Below, one piece after another: positions 8,683-16,917 of a stretch of DNA of 64,000 nt (position 1 is the first letter of the stretch; each line of letters begins with the position of its first letter). A program made the position numbers and the translations under genes. Origin of the DNA: SZAS-18 sp038322235 (GTDB lineage Bacteria > Verrucomicrobiota > Verrucomicrobiia > Chthoniobacterales > SZAS-18). Where the stretch lies: contig JBBQFQ010000001.1 in assembly GCA_038322235.1 (NCBI GenBank), positions 62,001-126,000 of the forward strand, written 5' to 3'. A model generated the notes under the pieces. That model ran no database searches. It was not told the DNA's origin and saw only the letters and a list, made by a program, of their open reading frames with translations.

Positions 8683-9049
8683 ACCCTCGTCAAAGAAGAT
8701 CCTGATCGTCGACGACAATTTCAACATCCTCCTGCTCTACCACACGCTGGTGAGCGAGATGGGGTTGAACGTCCGCACGACGTCGAATGGATTTGAAGCA
8801 CTGCAATGGATGGAAACCGAACCGTTCGATTTGATCCTGACAGATATGCGGATGCCGGTGATGAGCGGCTTGGAGTTCATCAAACGAGCCCGGGAGACGG
8901 GGGTGAAGAGCAAGATCATCGCGATGACGGCGTTCCAGAATCTCGCCGATGCGAACCAACTCGCGAAGCTCGGGGTGTACGCCTGCCTTCTGAAACCGGT
9001 CCTCCTCACGAAGCTCGAAGAGATTATCCGCAAGGCCCTCGCCGACTAA
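8663..9049 (+). CDS. Single-domain response regulator
   Basis: A 128-residue CheY-like receiver with no output domain. Acidic pocket D17/D18, phospho-acceptor D61 (LTDMRMP), switch T89 and K111 (LKP) are all present, so phosphorylation should be functional. Its start lies inside the 3' end of the peptidase gene. The partner kinase is not adjacent; the hybrid histidine kinase at 29.7 kb is one candidate in the window. Such stand-alone receivers act as phosphate shuttles or bind a target protein. Confidence 0.92.
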   Translation: MAEPTPEPSSKKILIVDDNFNILLLYHTLVSEMGLNVRTTSNGFEALQWMETEPFDLILTDMRMPVMSGLEFIKRARETGVKSKIIAMTAFQNLADANQLAKLGVYACLLKPVLLTKLEEIIRKALAD

Positions 9050-9061
9050 CCGCCAGAAGAG

Positions 9062-9103
9062 ACCAAAAACGAAACCCGCGGCCGCTTTCGACGGCACACG
9101 GGT
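9062..9103 (-). terminator. Likely terminator of the hsp20 pair
   Basis: An interrupted stem (ACCCG, two unpaired bases, GCCG; CGGC, three unpaired bases, CGGGT) spans 9074-9103. On the minus strand it runs into TTTCGTTTTTGG. It lies 31 bases beyond the stop of the second hsp20 gene and between convergent genes. Confidence 0.45.
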
Positions 9104-9133
9104 CTCGGGTGAAATGCGGGTAGGCTGGCGCGC

Positions 9134-9535
9134 TTAATCGCCGGCGACCTCGATCTTGCGCGGCTTGGCCTGCTCGACTTTTGGTAGCGTCAGGGCCAGG
9201 ACCCCATCTTCAAATCGGGCCGAGATGGCGGCCAAGTTGATCCCGCGATCAAGCTCAAAGACGCGTCGCACGGCGTCTCCGGCCGATTCGCGGTGAATGA
9301 GCTTCGCGTCAGTTGGTCTCTGTCTACGGCCCGAAATGCTGAGTTCACGGTTCTCGACGGAGATCTCGAGGTCCTCCTTCCGAACGCCGGGTAGATCCAT
9401 CGTGAGAACGTAGGCAGTTTCAGTCGCGACGATCCCGACTGGCGGGCGGGCGAAGGAGACGGGCGGGGAAGAAGCGCTGACGGGCGCAGCGGCGAAAGTG
9501 GGGGAGCAGAGGGTCGTGTCGTTACAGTTCATCAT
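9134..9535 (-). CDS. Small heat-shock protein (Hsp20), second copy
   Basis: A 133-residue alpha-crystallin-domain chaperone. The domain covers about residues 35-130: VLTMDLPGVRKEDLEISVE, then RVFELDRGINLAAISARFE, and the conserved end DGVLALTLPK. The N-terminal arm is short and Pro/Ser/Ala-rich, and no clear C-terminal IXI motif is seen. Hsp20 proteins hold unfolding proteins without ATP. It follows a longer hsp20 on the same strand after 117 bases that contain a strong hairpin, so the two may share a transcript at different levels. Confidence 0.93.
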   Translation of the reverse strand: MMNCNDTTLCSPTFAAAPVSASSPPVSFARPPVGIVATETAYVLTMDLPGVRKEDLEISVENRELSISGRRQRPTDAKLIHRESAGDAVRRVFELDRGINLAAISARFEDGVLALTLPKVEQAKPRKIEVAGD

Positions 9536-9564
9536 GAAAGCAGCGAGGAGTTGAGAGAGAATTT

Positions 9565-9597
9565 CCCGGCGGCGGGGCCGAAACCCCCGCCGCCGGG
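9565..9597 (-). other. 13-bp GC hairpin between the two hsp20 genes
   Basis: CCCGGCGGCGGGG (9565-9577) pairs perfectly with 9585-9597 around a 7-base loop. There is no T-tract on either side. It could act as an mRNA stabiliser, a processing site, a weak attenuator or a thermosensitive barrier upstream of the second hsp20. Confidence 0.5.
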
Positions 9598-9652
9598 TGG
9601 GGTTGTTCCGACGACACGGACGTGGCGCCGGAACGGTGATTGTGCTGGGTGG

Positions 9653-10108
9653 TCAGTCGATCGAGATCGAGCGCGGCTTCGCAACTTCCGCTTTCGGCAC
9701 TGTGATGGTGAGAATGCCGTTTTCGAACGCAGCCTTCACGGCTGATTCATTGACCGGGCCCGGAAGCGCGATCTGCCGGTGGAAGGTGCCGAAGATGCGC
9801 TCCTGACGGAGTGCCTCATGGCCCGCCGCGACCGTCTCGGGCCGGCGTTCCCCGGCGACGGTGAGCACCCCTTCCTGAAGGTTGACTTGAATTTGGTCCT
9901 TCTTCACCCCGGGCAACTCCGCTTGGATCGCGAACGCGTCCTGGCCTTCAAATAGATCGAAGGATGGGACCCAGCGATCGCCCGCGGGCCGGGTCGTGCG
10001 GGGAAAGAACGGAACGTCGAAGAAACGCGTCATCTCGTCGGCCAGGGAGTGGATCCGGGCGAACGGAGCGAACGTGGTGGCGGGCGTCTGATAGCGGAGA
10101 ATGTTCAT
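9653..10108 (-). CDS. Small heat-shock protein (Hsp20), first copy
   Basis: A 151-residue Hsp20. The N-terminal arm resembles class A bacterial sHSPs (MNILRYQTPATTFAPFARIH, then an Asp/Phe-rich stretch). The alpha-crystallin domain runs from about residue 45 to 145, with AIQAELPGVKKDQIQV and FENGILTITVPKAE. It is the first gene of the pair; a sigma70-like promoter lies 104-132 bases upstream. The different N-terminal arms of the two proteins suggest a mixed oligomer or divided client range, as in other bacteria with two sHSPs. Confidence 0.94.
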   Translation of the reverse strand: MNILRYQTPATTFAPFARIHSLADEMTRFFDVPFFPRTTRPAGDRWVPSFDLFEGQDAFAIQAELPGVKKDQIQVNLQEGVLTVAGERRPETVAAGHEALRQERIFGTFHRQIALPGPVNESAVKAAFENGILTITVPKAEVAKPRSISID

Positions 10109-10211
10109 GGATTAACAAACGTGGTGGGATTCGAGAAACTTTCGATTCGGACCCACCCACTCAAAGCTGGCGGCGTGCCACGTGTCCGGCGGCGAGCCTA
10201 GAAGTTTTACA

Positions 10212-10240
10212 ACTATCTGATTAACAAAGAATAAGGTCAA
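10212..10240 (-). promoter_or_regulatory. Predicted promoter of the hsp20 pair
   Basis: On the minus strand TTGACC (10240-10235) and GATAGT (10217-10212) match the -35 box at 5 of 6 and the -10 box at 4 of 6 positions, with exact 17-base spacing, in a locally AT-rich stretch. The start of transcription would be near 10205, leaving a leader of about 97 bases. No CIRCE or HAIR operator was found in the 10109-10386 gap. Confidence 0.5.
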
Positions 10241-10386
10241 TCATTTGAGCGCTCACGTCTTGGATCGATGACTCGCGGCTGGGACAACACGGCGCTATTT
10301 TTCCAAAATCGAACCCCGAGAATGAGCGCCTAAATGACGCAGTCCGATGACTTGCCTCGTCGAGCATCTTCGTCACATTTTGGACC

Positions 10387-11481
10387 ATGCCCCGTTTGCG
10401 CGCATCGAGCCTGACTCACCCACAGCGAGGGCGTGACGAGTTACTGATGCGAGAAGCGCTGACGGGAGCGGCAAACGGAATCGGTCGGACAAGCCCAAAT
10501 CCCGCCGTGGGCGCGATCATCGTTCAGAACGGTAGAATTATCGCGCGGGGCTGGCACCGCGGGGCTGGCCAACCACACGCGGAGATTGAAGCGATCTCCG
10601 CGTTAGCCGATCGGCAGCTCGCTCGAGGCGCGACGCTCTACATCACGCTCGAGCCCTGCTCGACCCACGGTCGAACCCCGCCCTGCACCGCTGCGATCAT
10701 CGAACGCAAATTCGCGCGCGTCGTGTTTGGGGCGACTGATCCAAATCCGCGGCACGCTGGCCGGGCCGTGGGGATGTTGAGAAATGCGGGGATCGACGTG
10801 AAGGTGGGAGTGCTCGCGGCCGAGTGCGGCGCCTTGAATCGGGGCTTCAACCGGTGGGTCACCACGGGACATCCCTGGGTGATCGCGAAGTGGGCGATGA
10901 GTCTCGATGGACGATTGACGCGGCCATCCGGAGAGCCGCCCTGGCTGACTTCGGCGGCCGCCCGGGCTGACGCGATGGGGTTGCGGGCACGGGTGGATGC
11001 CATCCTGATTGGCGCGGGAACGCTGCGGGCGGATAATCCACGCCTTACCGTGCGGGGGATCCGGGGAGCTCGGCAACCCTGGCGGGTGGTCTTGAGCCGC
11101 AAGTCCGGGCTTCCGCCGGACCGGCATCTTTTCACTGACGAGCATCGAGACCGCACGATCGTCCTCAGCGGGATGACCCTGCGAGCGGCGTTGAGGGCAC
11201 TAGGCCGACGTCAGATTACCAGTGTCATGATCGAGGGTGGCGGCGAAATCCTCGGCCAGGCCTTTGACGGCGGACTCGTTGACGAGATCCAGTGCTACCT
11301 TGCGCCATTGGTTTCGGGCGGGACTACCCCTGCGGTCGGCGGGGTGGGCGTGGCGGAGAATCCGCTTCGCCGGAAGCTTTTCGGAGCGCGTTTCCGGCCC
11401 ATCGGCTCGGACGTTTGTCTCTCGGCGCTGGTCGCGCGAGAACCTTTCCAAAAAAGCTCGTGTTCGGGCGCAGACATGTGA
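10387..11481 (+). CDS. ribD: Riboflavin biosynthesis protein RibD (deaminase-reductase)
   Basis: A 364-residue bifunctional enzyme of riboflavin synthesis: a zinc pyrimidine deaminase at residues 18-150 and an NADPH reductase at about 160-350. Zinc and catalytic residues are H64 and E66 (PHAEIEA) and C91 and C100 (EPCSTHGRTPPC). The reductase part shows AKWAMSLDGR and a late EGGGEILG. The length is normal. No other rib genes are adjacent and no FMN riboswitch is evident upstream, so it looks like a stand-alone unit. Confidence 0.96.
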   Translation: MPRLRASSLTHPQRGRDELLMREALTGAANGIGRTSPNPAVGAIIVQNGRIIARGWHRGAGQPHAEIEAISALADRQLARGATLYITLEPCSTHGRTPPCTAAIIERKFARVVFGATDPNPRHAGRAVGMLRNAGIDVKVGVLAAECGALNRGFNRWVTTGHPWVIAKWAMSLDGRLTRPSGEPPWLTSAAARADAMGLRARVDAILIGAGTLRADNPRLTVRGIRGARQPWRVVLSRKSGLPPDRHLFTDEHRDRTIVLSGMTLRAALRALGRRQITSVMIEGGGEILGQAFDGGLVDEIQCYLAPLVSGGTTPAVGGVGVAENPLRRKLFGARFRPIGSDVCLSALVAREPFQKSSCSGADM

Positions 11482-11515
11482 ATACAAGTCCTTTCACTCC
11501 GTCGATCCTCCCATC

Positions 11516-11782
11516 ATGAAGAAACTTCTTATCGTCGCCCTTGCCGTGATCAGCGGTGGGATATTTGGAACAGCCCGCGGCGCGGAAGGCCCTGTGCCGA
11601 CCAGCCCCGCCGCGCGAACCGAGGCCTTATTCGAGAGCGGTGGCACGGTCCGCGTTGCGCAGACCTACTACCACCGCCGCCACCGTAGGTTCGTCGGCTA
11701 CAGGAATTACCGGGTGGTCTATTACCGTCACGGAGTGCGCTATGTCCGCTACGAGCGGCGTGCGGTTTACGTTTGGCGTTAG
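11516..11782 (+). CDS. Small secreted Arg/Tyr/His-rich protein
   Basis: An 88-residue protein with a signal peptide (MKKLLIVALAVISGGIFGTA, cleavage after RGA), a short Pro/Ala/Ser linker, and a strongly basic aromatic tail rich in Tyr, Arg and His (for example TYYHRRHRRF and YYRHGVRYVRYERR). No known domain is recognised. The tail could bind nucleic acid, polysaccharide or metal in the periplasm. It starts 34 bases after ribD and is closed by a strong terminator at 11812. The clean signal peptide supports it as a real gene. Confidence 0.7.
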   Translation: MKKLLIVALAVISGGIFGTARGAEGPVPTSPAARTEALFESGGTVRVAQTYYHRRHRRFVGYRNYRVVYYRHGVRYVRYERRAVYVWR

Positions 11783-11811
11783 TATTGAGGCCGACTGGAT
11801 CCACCCAGATT

Positions 11812-11840
11812 GCGGTGCCGAGCGCACCGCGTTTTTCTTT
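11812..11840 (+). terminator. Rho-independent terminator
   Basis: GCGGTGC (11812-11818) pairs with GCACCGC (11824-11830) around a 5-base loop and is followed by GTTTTTCTTT. It ends the transcript carrying the small secreted protein and lies ahead of ubiX. Confidence 0.8.
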
Positions 11841-11872
11841 GCTCCCGCGACGCGTGCAGCGATGGGTGGAGC

Positions 11873-12430
11873 ATGCGGTTTGTCATCGCCTCCACCGGCG
11901 CCAGCGGCGCGCTGTATCTCCAGCGCCTGCTCGACCGGCTTGACCCGGCCCAGCACGAGATCCATCTCGTGCTGAGCAAATATGCGCGGCAGGTGGCAGC
12001 GGAAGAACTCGGGGAATTGCGCGTCCCACCTGGCATCATCGAGTATCGGGGCGAGGCAACCATGCACGTCCCGTTTGCGAGCGGTTCGGCCGCATTCGAT
12101 GCCATGGCCGTCGTTCCCTGCTCGATGGGCACCCTTGCCCGAATCGCTCACGGCACGAGCGAGTCGACCATCCTCCGCGCCGCGGACGTCTTTCTTAAGG
12201 AGCGCCGCAAACTCATTCTGGTGCCGCGCGAAACGCCGCTAAACCTCGTTCACGCGCGCAATTTGGTCAGCGTCATCGAAGCCGGGGCCATCGTGCTGCC
12301 CGCGATGCCCGCCTTTTATCATCGCCCCACCACGGTGGAGGCGGTCGTGGATTCGGTAGTCTTTCGGATTCTTGAGCACCTCGGTATTTCCGCCGGGGAC
12401 GCGCCTCGCTGGATGGAGCCTCGTCCGTGA
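11873..12430 (+). CDS. ubiX: Flavin prenyltransferase UbiX
   Basis: A 185-residue flavoprotein that prenylates FMN to make the cofactor of UbiD-type decarboxylases in ubiquinone or menaquinone synthesis. The N-terminal FMN site is IASTGASGALY, and VVPCSMGTLARIAHG and LVPRETPLNLVHARN are family signatures. Start 11873 gives the standard N-terminus; the upstream frame overlaps the terminator. It overlaps the next gene by 4 bases. No ubiD is in the window. Confidence 0.96.
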   Translation: MRFVIASTGASGALYLQRLLDRLDPAQHEIHLVLSKYARQVAAEELGELRVPPGIIEYRGEATMHVPFASGSAAFDAMAVVPCSMGTLARIAHGTSESTILRAADVFLKERRKLILVPRETPLNLVHARNLVSVIEAGAIVLPAMPAFYHRPTTVEAVVDSVVFRILEHLGISAGDAPRWMEPRP

Positions 12431-13101
12431 CCGACGATCCACCTCCCACGGCGGCCCCCCCGCCCTCTCTCACCCACCGCCTGCTCGGCGGACTCGGCGC
12501 CTTGCTCGTGCGCCTGCTCGCGCTCACGCTCCGGATCCGGATCAATGATCGCGCTGGGCTGGCCGGACGTGCACCCGATGCGGCCGTGATGTGGATTTTC
12601 TGGCACAACCGGATTTTGATCGTGCCGTCCTTCTGGCGGTTGTACTGCCACCGCCGCAAGGGCGGCTCCGCCATGACAAGCACGAGCAAGGACGGCGAAT
12701 GGATCGCCCAGTTGGTGTCGCGCTTCGGCATTCGCCCCATTCGCGGATCGACGTCACGCCGCAGCCTCGGTGCGATCAAGGAGATCAGCTCGATCCTTCG
12801 CCGCGGTGAGGACGTGGCCATCACGCCGGATGGCTCGCGGGGTCCGAAGTACGAACTCAAGCCCGGCGTGCTGATTGCCGCGCGCCTTGGGCGGGCGCCG
12901 ATCGTTCCCATGGGTGTGGAGTACTCCCGCTTCTGGCAATTGAAGAGCTGGGATTCGTTTCGAATTCCGAAGCCGTTTTCGGCGGTTGAGATCACGCTCG
13001 GCCCGCTCGTGGAAGTCGCGGCGACCGCCACGGAGGAGGAGTTTGAGGTCGAGCGCCAGCGAGTCGAGCGAGCGTTGCTCGCCGTCACGAATACGCTCTG
13101 A
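12427..13101 (+). CDS. DUF374-type lysophospholipid acyltransferase
   Basis: A 224-residue acyltransferase-like protein with a hydrophobic N-terminal helix (residues 18-35). Motifs FWHNR (His plus polar residues), STSKDGEW, and AITPDGSRGPKYELKPG match the DUF374 group. These proteins resemble PlsC enzymes and may place acyl chains on lipid A precursors or phospholipids. It starts with GTG overlapping the ubiX stop (GTGA), so the pair is translationally coupled. Confidence 0.88.
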   Translation: MTDDPPPTAAPPPSLTHRLLGGLGALLVRLLALTLRIRINDRAGLAGRAPDAAVMWIFWHNRILIVPSFWRLYCHRRKGGSAMTSTSKDGEWIAQLVSRFGIRPIRGSTSRRSLGAIKEISSILRRGEDVAITPDGSRGPKYELKPGVLIAARLGRAPIVPMGVEYSRFWQLKSWDSFRIPKPFSAVEITLGPLVEVAATATEEEFEVERQRVERALLAVTNTL

Positions 13102-13136
13102 TTTGTGCTTCCCGCCTGATGGCGGCACCCTCCCCG

Positions 13137-14030
13137 ATGTCCTCCCCCCAACTCATCGACGGCCGCGGGATCGCCGATCGAACTCTCGCCGAATGCAAGA
13201 CGCGGGCGGAATCGCTCCGGGCCCGGCACGGCCGCGCGCCCGGGCTCGCCGTCGTGCTGGTCGGCGATGACCCGGCCTCCCGCGCGTACGTCCGTTCGAA
13301 AGACCGGATGTGCCGCGAGGTCGGCTTTCACTCCGTAAAGCACGAACTTCCCGCCACGGTGTCCCAATCCGAGTTGATGTCTCTCGTGGCAATGCTCAAC
13401 GCCGACCCGCTGATTGACGGCATCTTGGTGCAATCGCCGCTGCCGAAACCCCTCGACGAGTCCTTGGTCGTCCACGCGATCGACCCGACCAAGGATGTCG
13501 ACGGTTTCCACCCTCAAAACGTCGCGCGCCTCGCGTTGGGAGATCCGGCCGGATTCGTGCCCTGCACCCCCCTTGGCTGCCAGCGTTTGCTCCAGGAGGC
13601 CAATGTCGCGATCCCGGGCGCGCACGTCGTCATCCTCGGGCGATCCCTCATCGTCGGAAAATCGCTCGCTCTCCTCCTGATGCAGAAGGGCCCCGCGGCC
13701 GATGCGACGGTGACGGTTGCGCATTCGCAAAGTCGGGACCTCGCCGCCTTGACGCGCAGTGCGGACATCATCGTCGCCGCAATCGGTCGGGCGAACTTTC
13801 TCCGCGCCGAGCACGTGCGGGAGGGAGCCGTGGTGATCGATGTGGGAATCAATCGGGTCGAGGATTCCACCGACAAGCGGGGCTATCGGCTCGTCGGGGA
13901 TGTCGCGTTCGACGAAGTGGCGCCACGTTGCCGGGCGATCACGCCCGTGCCAGGCGGAGTCGGACCGATGACGATCGCGATGCTGATGAGCAACACGCTG
14001 AAGTCCTTGGAACAACGCGCCCGGGCGTAG
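13137..14030 (+). CDS. folD: Bifunctional methylene-THF dehydrogenase/cyclohydrolase FolD
   Basis: A 297-residue cytoplasmic enzyme that interconverts methylene-, methenyl- and formyl-tetrahydrofolate with NADP. Hallmarks are the catalytic lysine in AYVRSKDRMC, QSPLPKPLD, PTKDVDGFHP, the NADP loop VVILGRSLIVGKSLA, and PVPGGVGPMT near the end. ATG 13137 gives the family N-terminus (MSSPQLIDGRGIA); an in-frame ATG at 13119 adds six residues and cannot be excluded. It follows the acyltransferase after 35 bases. Confidence 0.96.
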   Translation: MSSPQLIDGRGIADRTLAECKTRAESLRARHGRAPGLAVVLVGDDPASRAYVRSKDRMCREVGFHSVKHELPATVSQSELMSLVAMLNADPLIDGILVQSPLPKPLDESLVVHAIDPTKDVDGFHPQNVARLALGDPAGFVPCTPLGCQRLLQEANVAIPGAHVVILGRSLIVGKSLALLLMQKGPAADATVTVAHSQSRDLAALTRSADIIVAAIGRANFLRAEHVREGAVVIDVGINRVEDSTDKRGYRLVGDVAFDEVAPRCRAITPVPGGVGPMTIAMLMSNTLKSLEQRARA

Positions 14031-14096
14031 CACTGCACCCCGGGATTGACCCCATCCCCTTCCCCGCAGTATGCACCCGCAACGCGATCCCTCCTC

Positions 14097-15275
14097 ATGA
14101 CCCGAAACCGCGCCGCCTCCCGTCTCGAAGTGGGCCCGTTCGACGAGGATCGCGTGATCGCCGCCGCCCGAGCCTGTCGCGCGGAACTCGACGCGGACGT
14201 GACGCTGGGGATGGTTTTCGTCACGACCGACTTTGCGCCACACCTCTCAGAGTTTCTTGAGCTGGTGCGAGTTTACGGACGGGTGTCGCTGCTGATCGGA
14301 TGTTCGGGCTCTGGTCTGGTCGGCACAGCTCTCGAGGAAGAGAATGAACCGGGGTTTTCGTTGTTACTGCTCTCGCTGCCGAAGACTCGCGTGACCGCAT
14401 TCGAGCTCACGCAGGCCCAACTTGAGGAGTCGAGCGGCCCCGCGTTCTGGCACATGGAGAGCGGGGTGGAGCAGGCCAGCGCCTGGCTCGTCTTCGCGCA
14501 TCCGGCGCGAATTCAGGTTGATCGCTGGCTCCGAGAATGGGACCTCGCCTACCCGGACGTTCCGACGATTGGAGGGCTTGCGAGCGGCGGGGAGTCGGTG
14601 GACGAGATTTTCCTGCTCCGTGATGGAGCGGTGGTGGCGCACGCTGACGCTCTCGCGATTGCGCTGGTTGGGGGTGTCAGAGTGGCGACGATCGTCAGTC
14701 AGGGTTGTCGCCCGATTGGTGAGCCGTTGACGGTCACAGGCGCAAAGCAAAACCTGGTGCTGTCGCTTGCATCGAAGCCTGCCTATCAGGTCCTGAACGG
14801 AGTGTTTCTCGCCCTGAGTGAACGCGAGCGGGCGCGCGCGCAGGGCAATCTCTTCGCCGGCCTGGCGATCTCTGAGTATCTTGAGGATTTCAAACGCGGA
14901 GACTTTCTCATCCGAAACATTCTCGGAGCGGATCCCGCCAGCGGCGCCGTTGCGATCGGCGCCCTCCCGCGGATCGGCCAGACGCTCCAATACCAACTCC
15001 GCGATCGCGACACCGCGGACGAGGATCTCCGGGAGCTTTGCGTCACCGCCCACGCCGAGGATTTCGTGCGACCGTTCGCGACCCTGCTCTTCTCCTGCAA
15101 CGGGCGCGGACGCGGCCTTTTTCAAATCCCGCATCACGATGCGGGTATTTTTGCCGACGTCTTTGGCCCTCAACCGCTCGCGGGATTTTTCTGCAACGGC
15201 GAGATCGGCCCCATTGGAAAAAAGACGTTTCTGCACGGTTACACGGCGTCGGCGGCCCTCCTCTGCGACGCCTGA
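14097..15275 (+). CDS. FIST domain protein (FIST-N and FIST-C)
   Basis: A 392-residue protein. The N-terminal FIST domain has LLIGCSGSGLVG, and the C-terminal domain has LLFSCNGRGRGLF, then AGFFCNGEIGPIG. FIST proteins are sensory modules thought to bind small ligands, often amino acids, and feed signals to kinases or methyl-accepting proteins. This one has no fused output domain. It is followed closely by a small lipoprotein gene. Start 14097 is chosen because the stretch before it lacks homology-like character; 14046 is an alternative. Confidence 0.85.
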   Translation: MTRNRAASRLEVGPFDEDRVIAAARACRAELDADVTLGMVFVTTDFAPHLSEFLELVRVYGRVSLLIGCSGSGLVGTALEEENEPGFSLLLLSLPKTRVTAFELTQAQLEESSGPAFWHMESGVEQASAWLVFAHPARIQVDRWLREWDLAYPDVPTIGGLASGGESVDEIFLLRDGAVVAHADALAIALVGGVRVATIVSQGCRPIGEPLTVTGAKQNLVLSLASKPAYQVLNGVFLALSERERARAQGNLFAGLAISEYLEDFKRGDFLIRNILGADPASGAVAIGALPRIGQTLQYQLRDRDTADEDLRELCVTAHAEDFVRPFATLLFSCNGRGRGLFQIPHHDAGIFADVFGPQPLAGFFCNGEIGPIGKKTFLHGYTASAALLCDA

Positions 15276-15316
15276 TTCTTCTCGGCGCGGCGCCGGCTGC
15301 CCGCTATGATGTCGCG

Positions 15317-15778
15317 ATGGCTGCCCGACTCACTCTCTTCCTGCTCCTCCTCACCCTGGCGGCGTGCGAAAATACCCGCGGAGTCCAGCGCACCGTCACC
15401 CTCACTCAGCGAGTCCCCGGCTCGGCCGTCGTCGCGGCGGTGCAGGCGCTTCCGGATGTGCAACTAGTCAAGGCCCGGCACCTCACGCCCACGAACGGTT
15501 ACGGCATCGTGCAGTTTCGCAACCGCTCGACCGACCAATTCCAGTATGTCTCCGCGAGCCGGCATGCGGATGGAGTGATCGAGATCGGTGGGAACGATCG
15601 CGAGGGACTGCGCTTGCGGATCTACTGCCTGTGGCAGAATTCCAATCCGAGTGCCGAGCAGATTGGCGCCACCCGGCAGTTGATGGACGAAATCTACGCG
15701 AGCCTCCGACGCCAGCTTCCTTACCTTCCAGCGCCCGAGAGAGTGCAGGAGGACTTGATGGGGGTGAACGGGTCTTAG
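15317..15778 (+). CDS. Small lipoprotein of unknown function
   Basis: A 153-residue protein with a lipobox (LTLAAC) after a short hydrophobic signal, then a compact alpha/beta region with no recognised family. It begins 41 bases after the FIST gene and is probably co-transcribed. The mature part mixes strands (GYGIVQFRNRS, FQYVSASR) with a C-terminal helix. A possible role is an envelope partner of the FIST sensor, which is inference only. Confidence 0.65.
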   Translation: MAARLTLFLLLLTLAACENTRGVQRTVTLTQRVPGSAVVAAVQALPDVQLVKARHLTPTNGYGIVQFRNRSTDQFQYVSASRHADGVIEIGGNDREGLRLRIYCLWQNSNPSAEQIGATRQLMDEIYASLRRQLPYLPAPERVQEDLMGVNGS

Positions 15779-16075
15779 CCGGAACGATGCACTTGGGAAG
15801 GTTCTGGCTGCGCCGCAGATTTTTGCGGAGTCCGCGGAGTGAGGACGGAGCAGCTATGAAATAGAGATGTAACCTACGAACGACAAAGGAGTTCGCGAAG
15901 AGATCAAGCAGACAAGGGCCTTTCCGGCTGGATCGCTCCGGCTGAGCTTGGGTTTAGCGGGTGTCGCAGCTAAGCACCCGCCTCCGACGCCGATTCGTGG
16001 TGGCTTGTTGAATTTACTTGTTCTCCGGTCGTCGGGCGTCTCATCGTAGCAGCCAGCTTGCCGGCCGAGAACCAC

Positions 16076-16807
16076 ATGCCCGACTTCGAGCGCACCGCTG
16101 GCGCGCACTTCGTCACCACGGAATGGGGACTCATTCGTTCCGCCGTTGGGTCGACGAGTCCGGAGGCGCAGGCCGCGCTCGAGCGGCTTTGTCGAAGCTA
16201 CTGGCGCCCGATCTATGCTTACCTCCGACGGCTCGGACGCACGAGTCAAGACGCGGAGGACCTGACGCAGGAATTCTTTCTCCTCCTCCTCCGGCGCGAA
16301 ATTTTTGCGCGGGTTGCCCCGGGGCAAGGCCGATTTCGGACCTTTCTTCTCGTCGCGTTGAAGCACCACCTTCTCGACCAGGATCAACGGGCTCGGGCGC
16401 TGAAACGCGGGGGAAGCTTCCGCATCGTTTCGCTCGACGATTTTGCGCGCGAGGAAATCGTTGAGAATGCCGTCGCGAGGTCGGGTGCACCAGATGCGAT
16501 TTTTGATCGGCGCTGGGCGGAATTGATTGTCGAACGCGCGCTCACCCGTCTGGCCCGCGAGTACGAGCGCCGCGAGGATTTGCCGACCTTCGAAGCGCTC
16601 CGGGAGTTCCTCCGCACGGAACCCGATGAGTTCGCGTGCCGGGACGTGGGAGCGCGACTCGGGATCAAAGTCGAAACACTCCGCGTCGCCGTCCACCGCG
16701 TTCGAAAACGCTATCGGATCGCGATTCGCGAAGAAATTGCCCAAACCGTCGCGGAGGACTCCGACATCGAATCGGAGATGCGTCACCTCTTGAGTGCCCT
16801 TTCATGA
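16076..16807 (+). CDS. ECF-like RNA polymerase sigma factor
   Basis: A 243-residue sigma factor of the long ECF type known from planctomycetes and verrucomicrobia. It opens with TTEWGLI, then the region 2 core RPIYAYLRRLGR and DAEDLTQEFFLLLL, RFRTFLLVALKHHLLDQ and RARALKRGG. Region 4 near the end has VGARLGIKVETLRVAVHRVRKRYR as helix-turn-helix. ATG 16076 is preferred over an in-frame TTG 18 bases earlier. In PVC genomes such genes often sit next to Ser/Thr kinases; here none is adjacent and no anti-sigma gene is seen. The 297 bases upstream hold no recognisable feature. Confidence 0.88.
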   Translation: MPDFERTAGAHFVTTEWGLIRSAVGSTSPEAQAALERLCRSYWRPIYAYLRRLGRTSQDAEDLTQEFFLLLLRREIFARVAPGQGRFRTFLLVALKHHLLDQDQRARALKRGGSFRIVSLDDFAREEIVENAVARSGAPDAIFDRRWAELIVERALTRLAREYERREDLPTFEALREFLRTEPDEFACRDVGARLGIKVETLRVAVHRVRKRYRIAIREEIAQTVAEDSDIESEMRHLLSALS

Positions 16808-16910
16808 AGCTTGCTCGGTGCCGTCGGTTGCCCGCAGCGTCCGCAAACCGTGCTGTGGGACCGCGTCGCGAGCGGATCCCCCTCCCGGGTTAATCCAAAA
16901 TTTCCTTGCC

Positions 16911-16917
16911 AAGGAGG
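16911..16917 (+). promoter_or_regulatory. Strong Shine-Dalgarno upstream of rplS
   Basis: AAGGAGG lies exactly 8 bases before ATG 16926, in frame with rplS and 69 bases upstream of the start that homology suggests. Strong ribosome binding sites are rare in this window. It implies either a 23-residue extension of L19 or an upstream translation-initiation event that regulates rplS. Confidence 0.55.

Noticed and set aside
10241..10386. FMN riboswitch ahead of ribD
   Set aside because: The conserved RFN core words are absent and no six-stem junction can be drawn.
12273..14243. 656-codon minus-strand frame over ubiX, the DUF374 gene and folD
   Set aside because: It crosses three clear genes on the other strand and has no domain.
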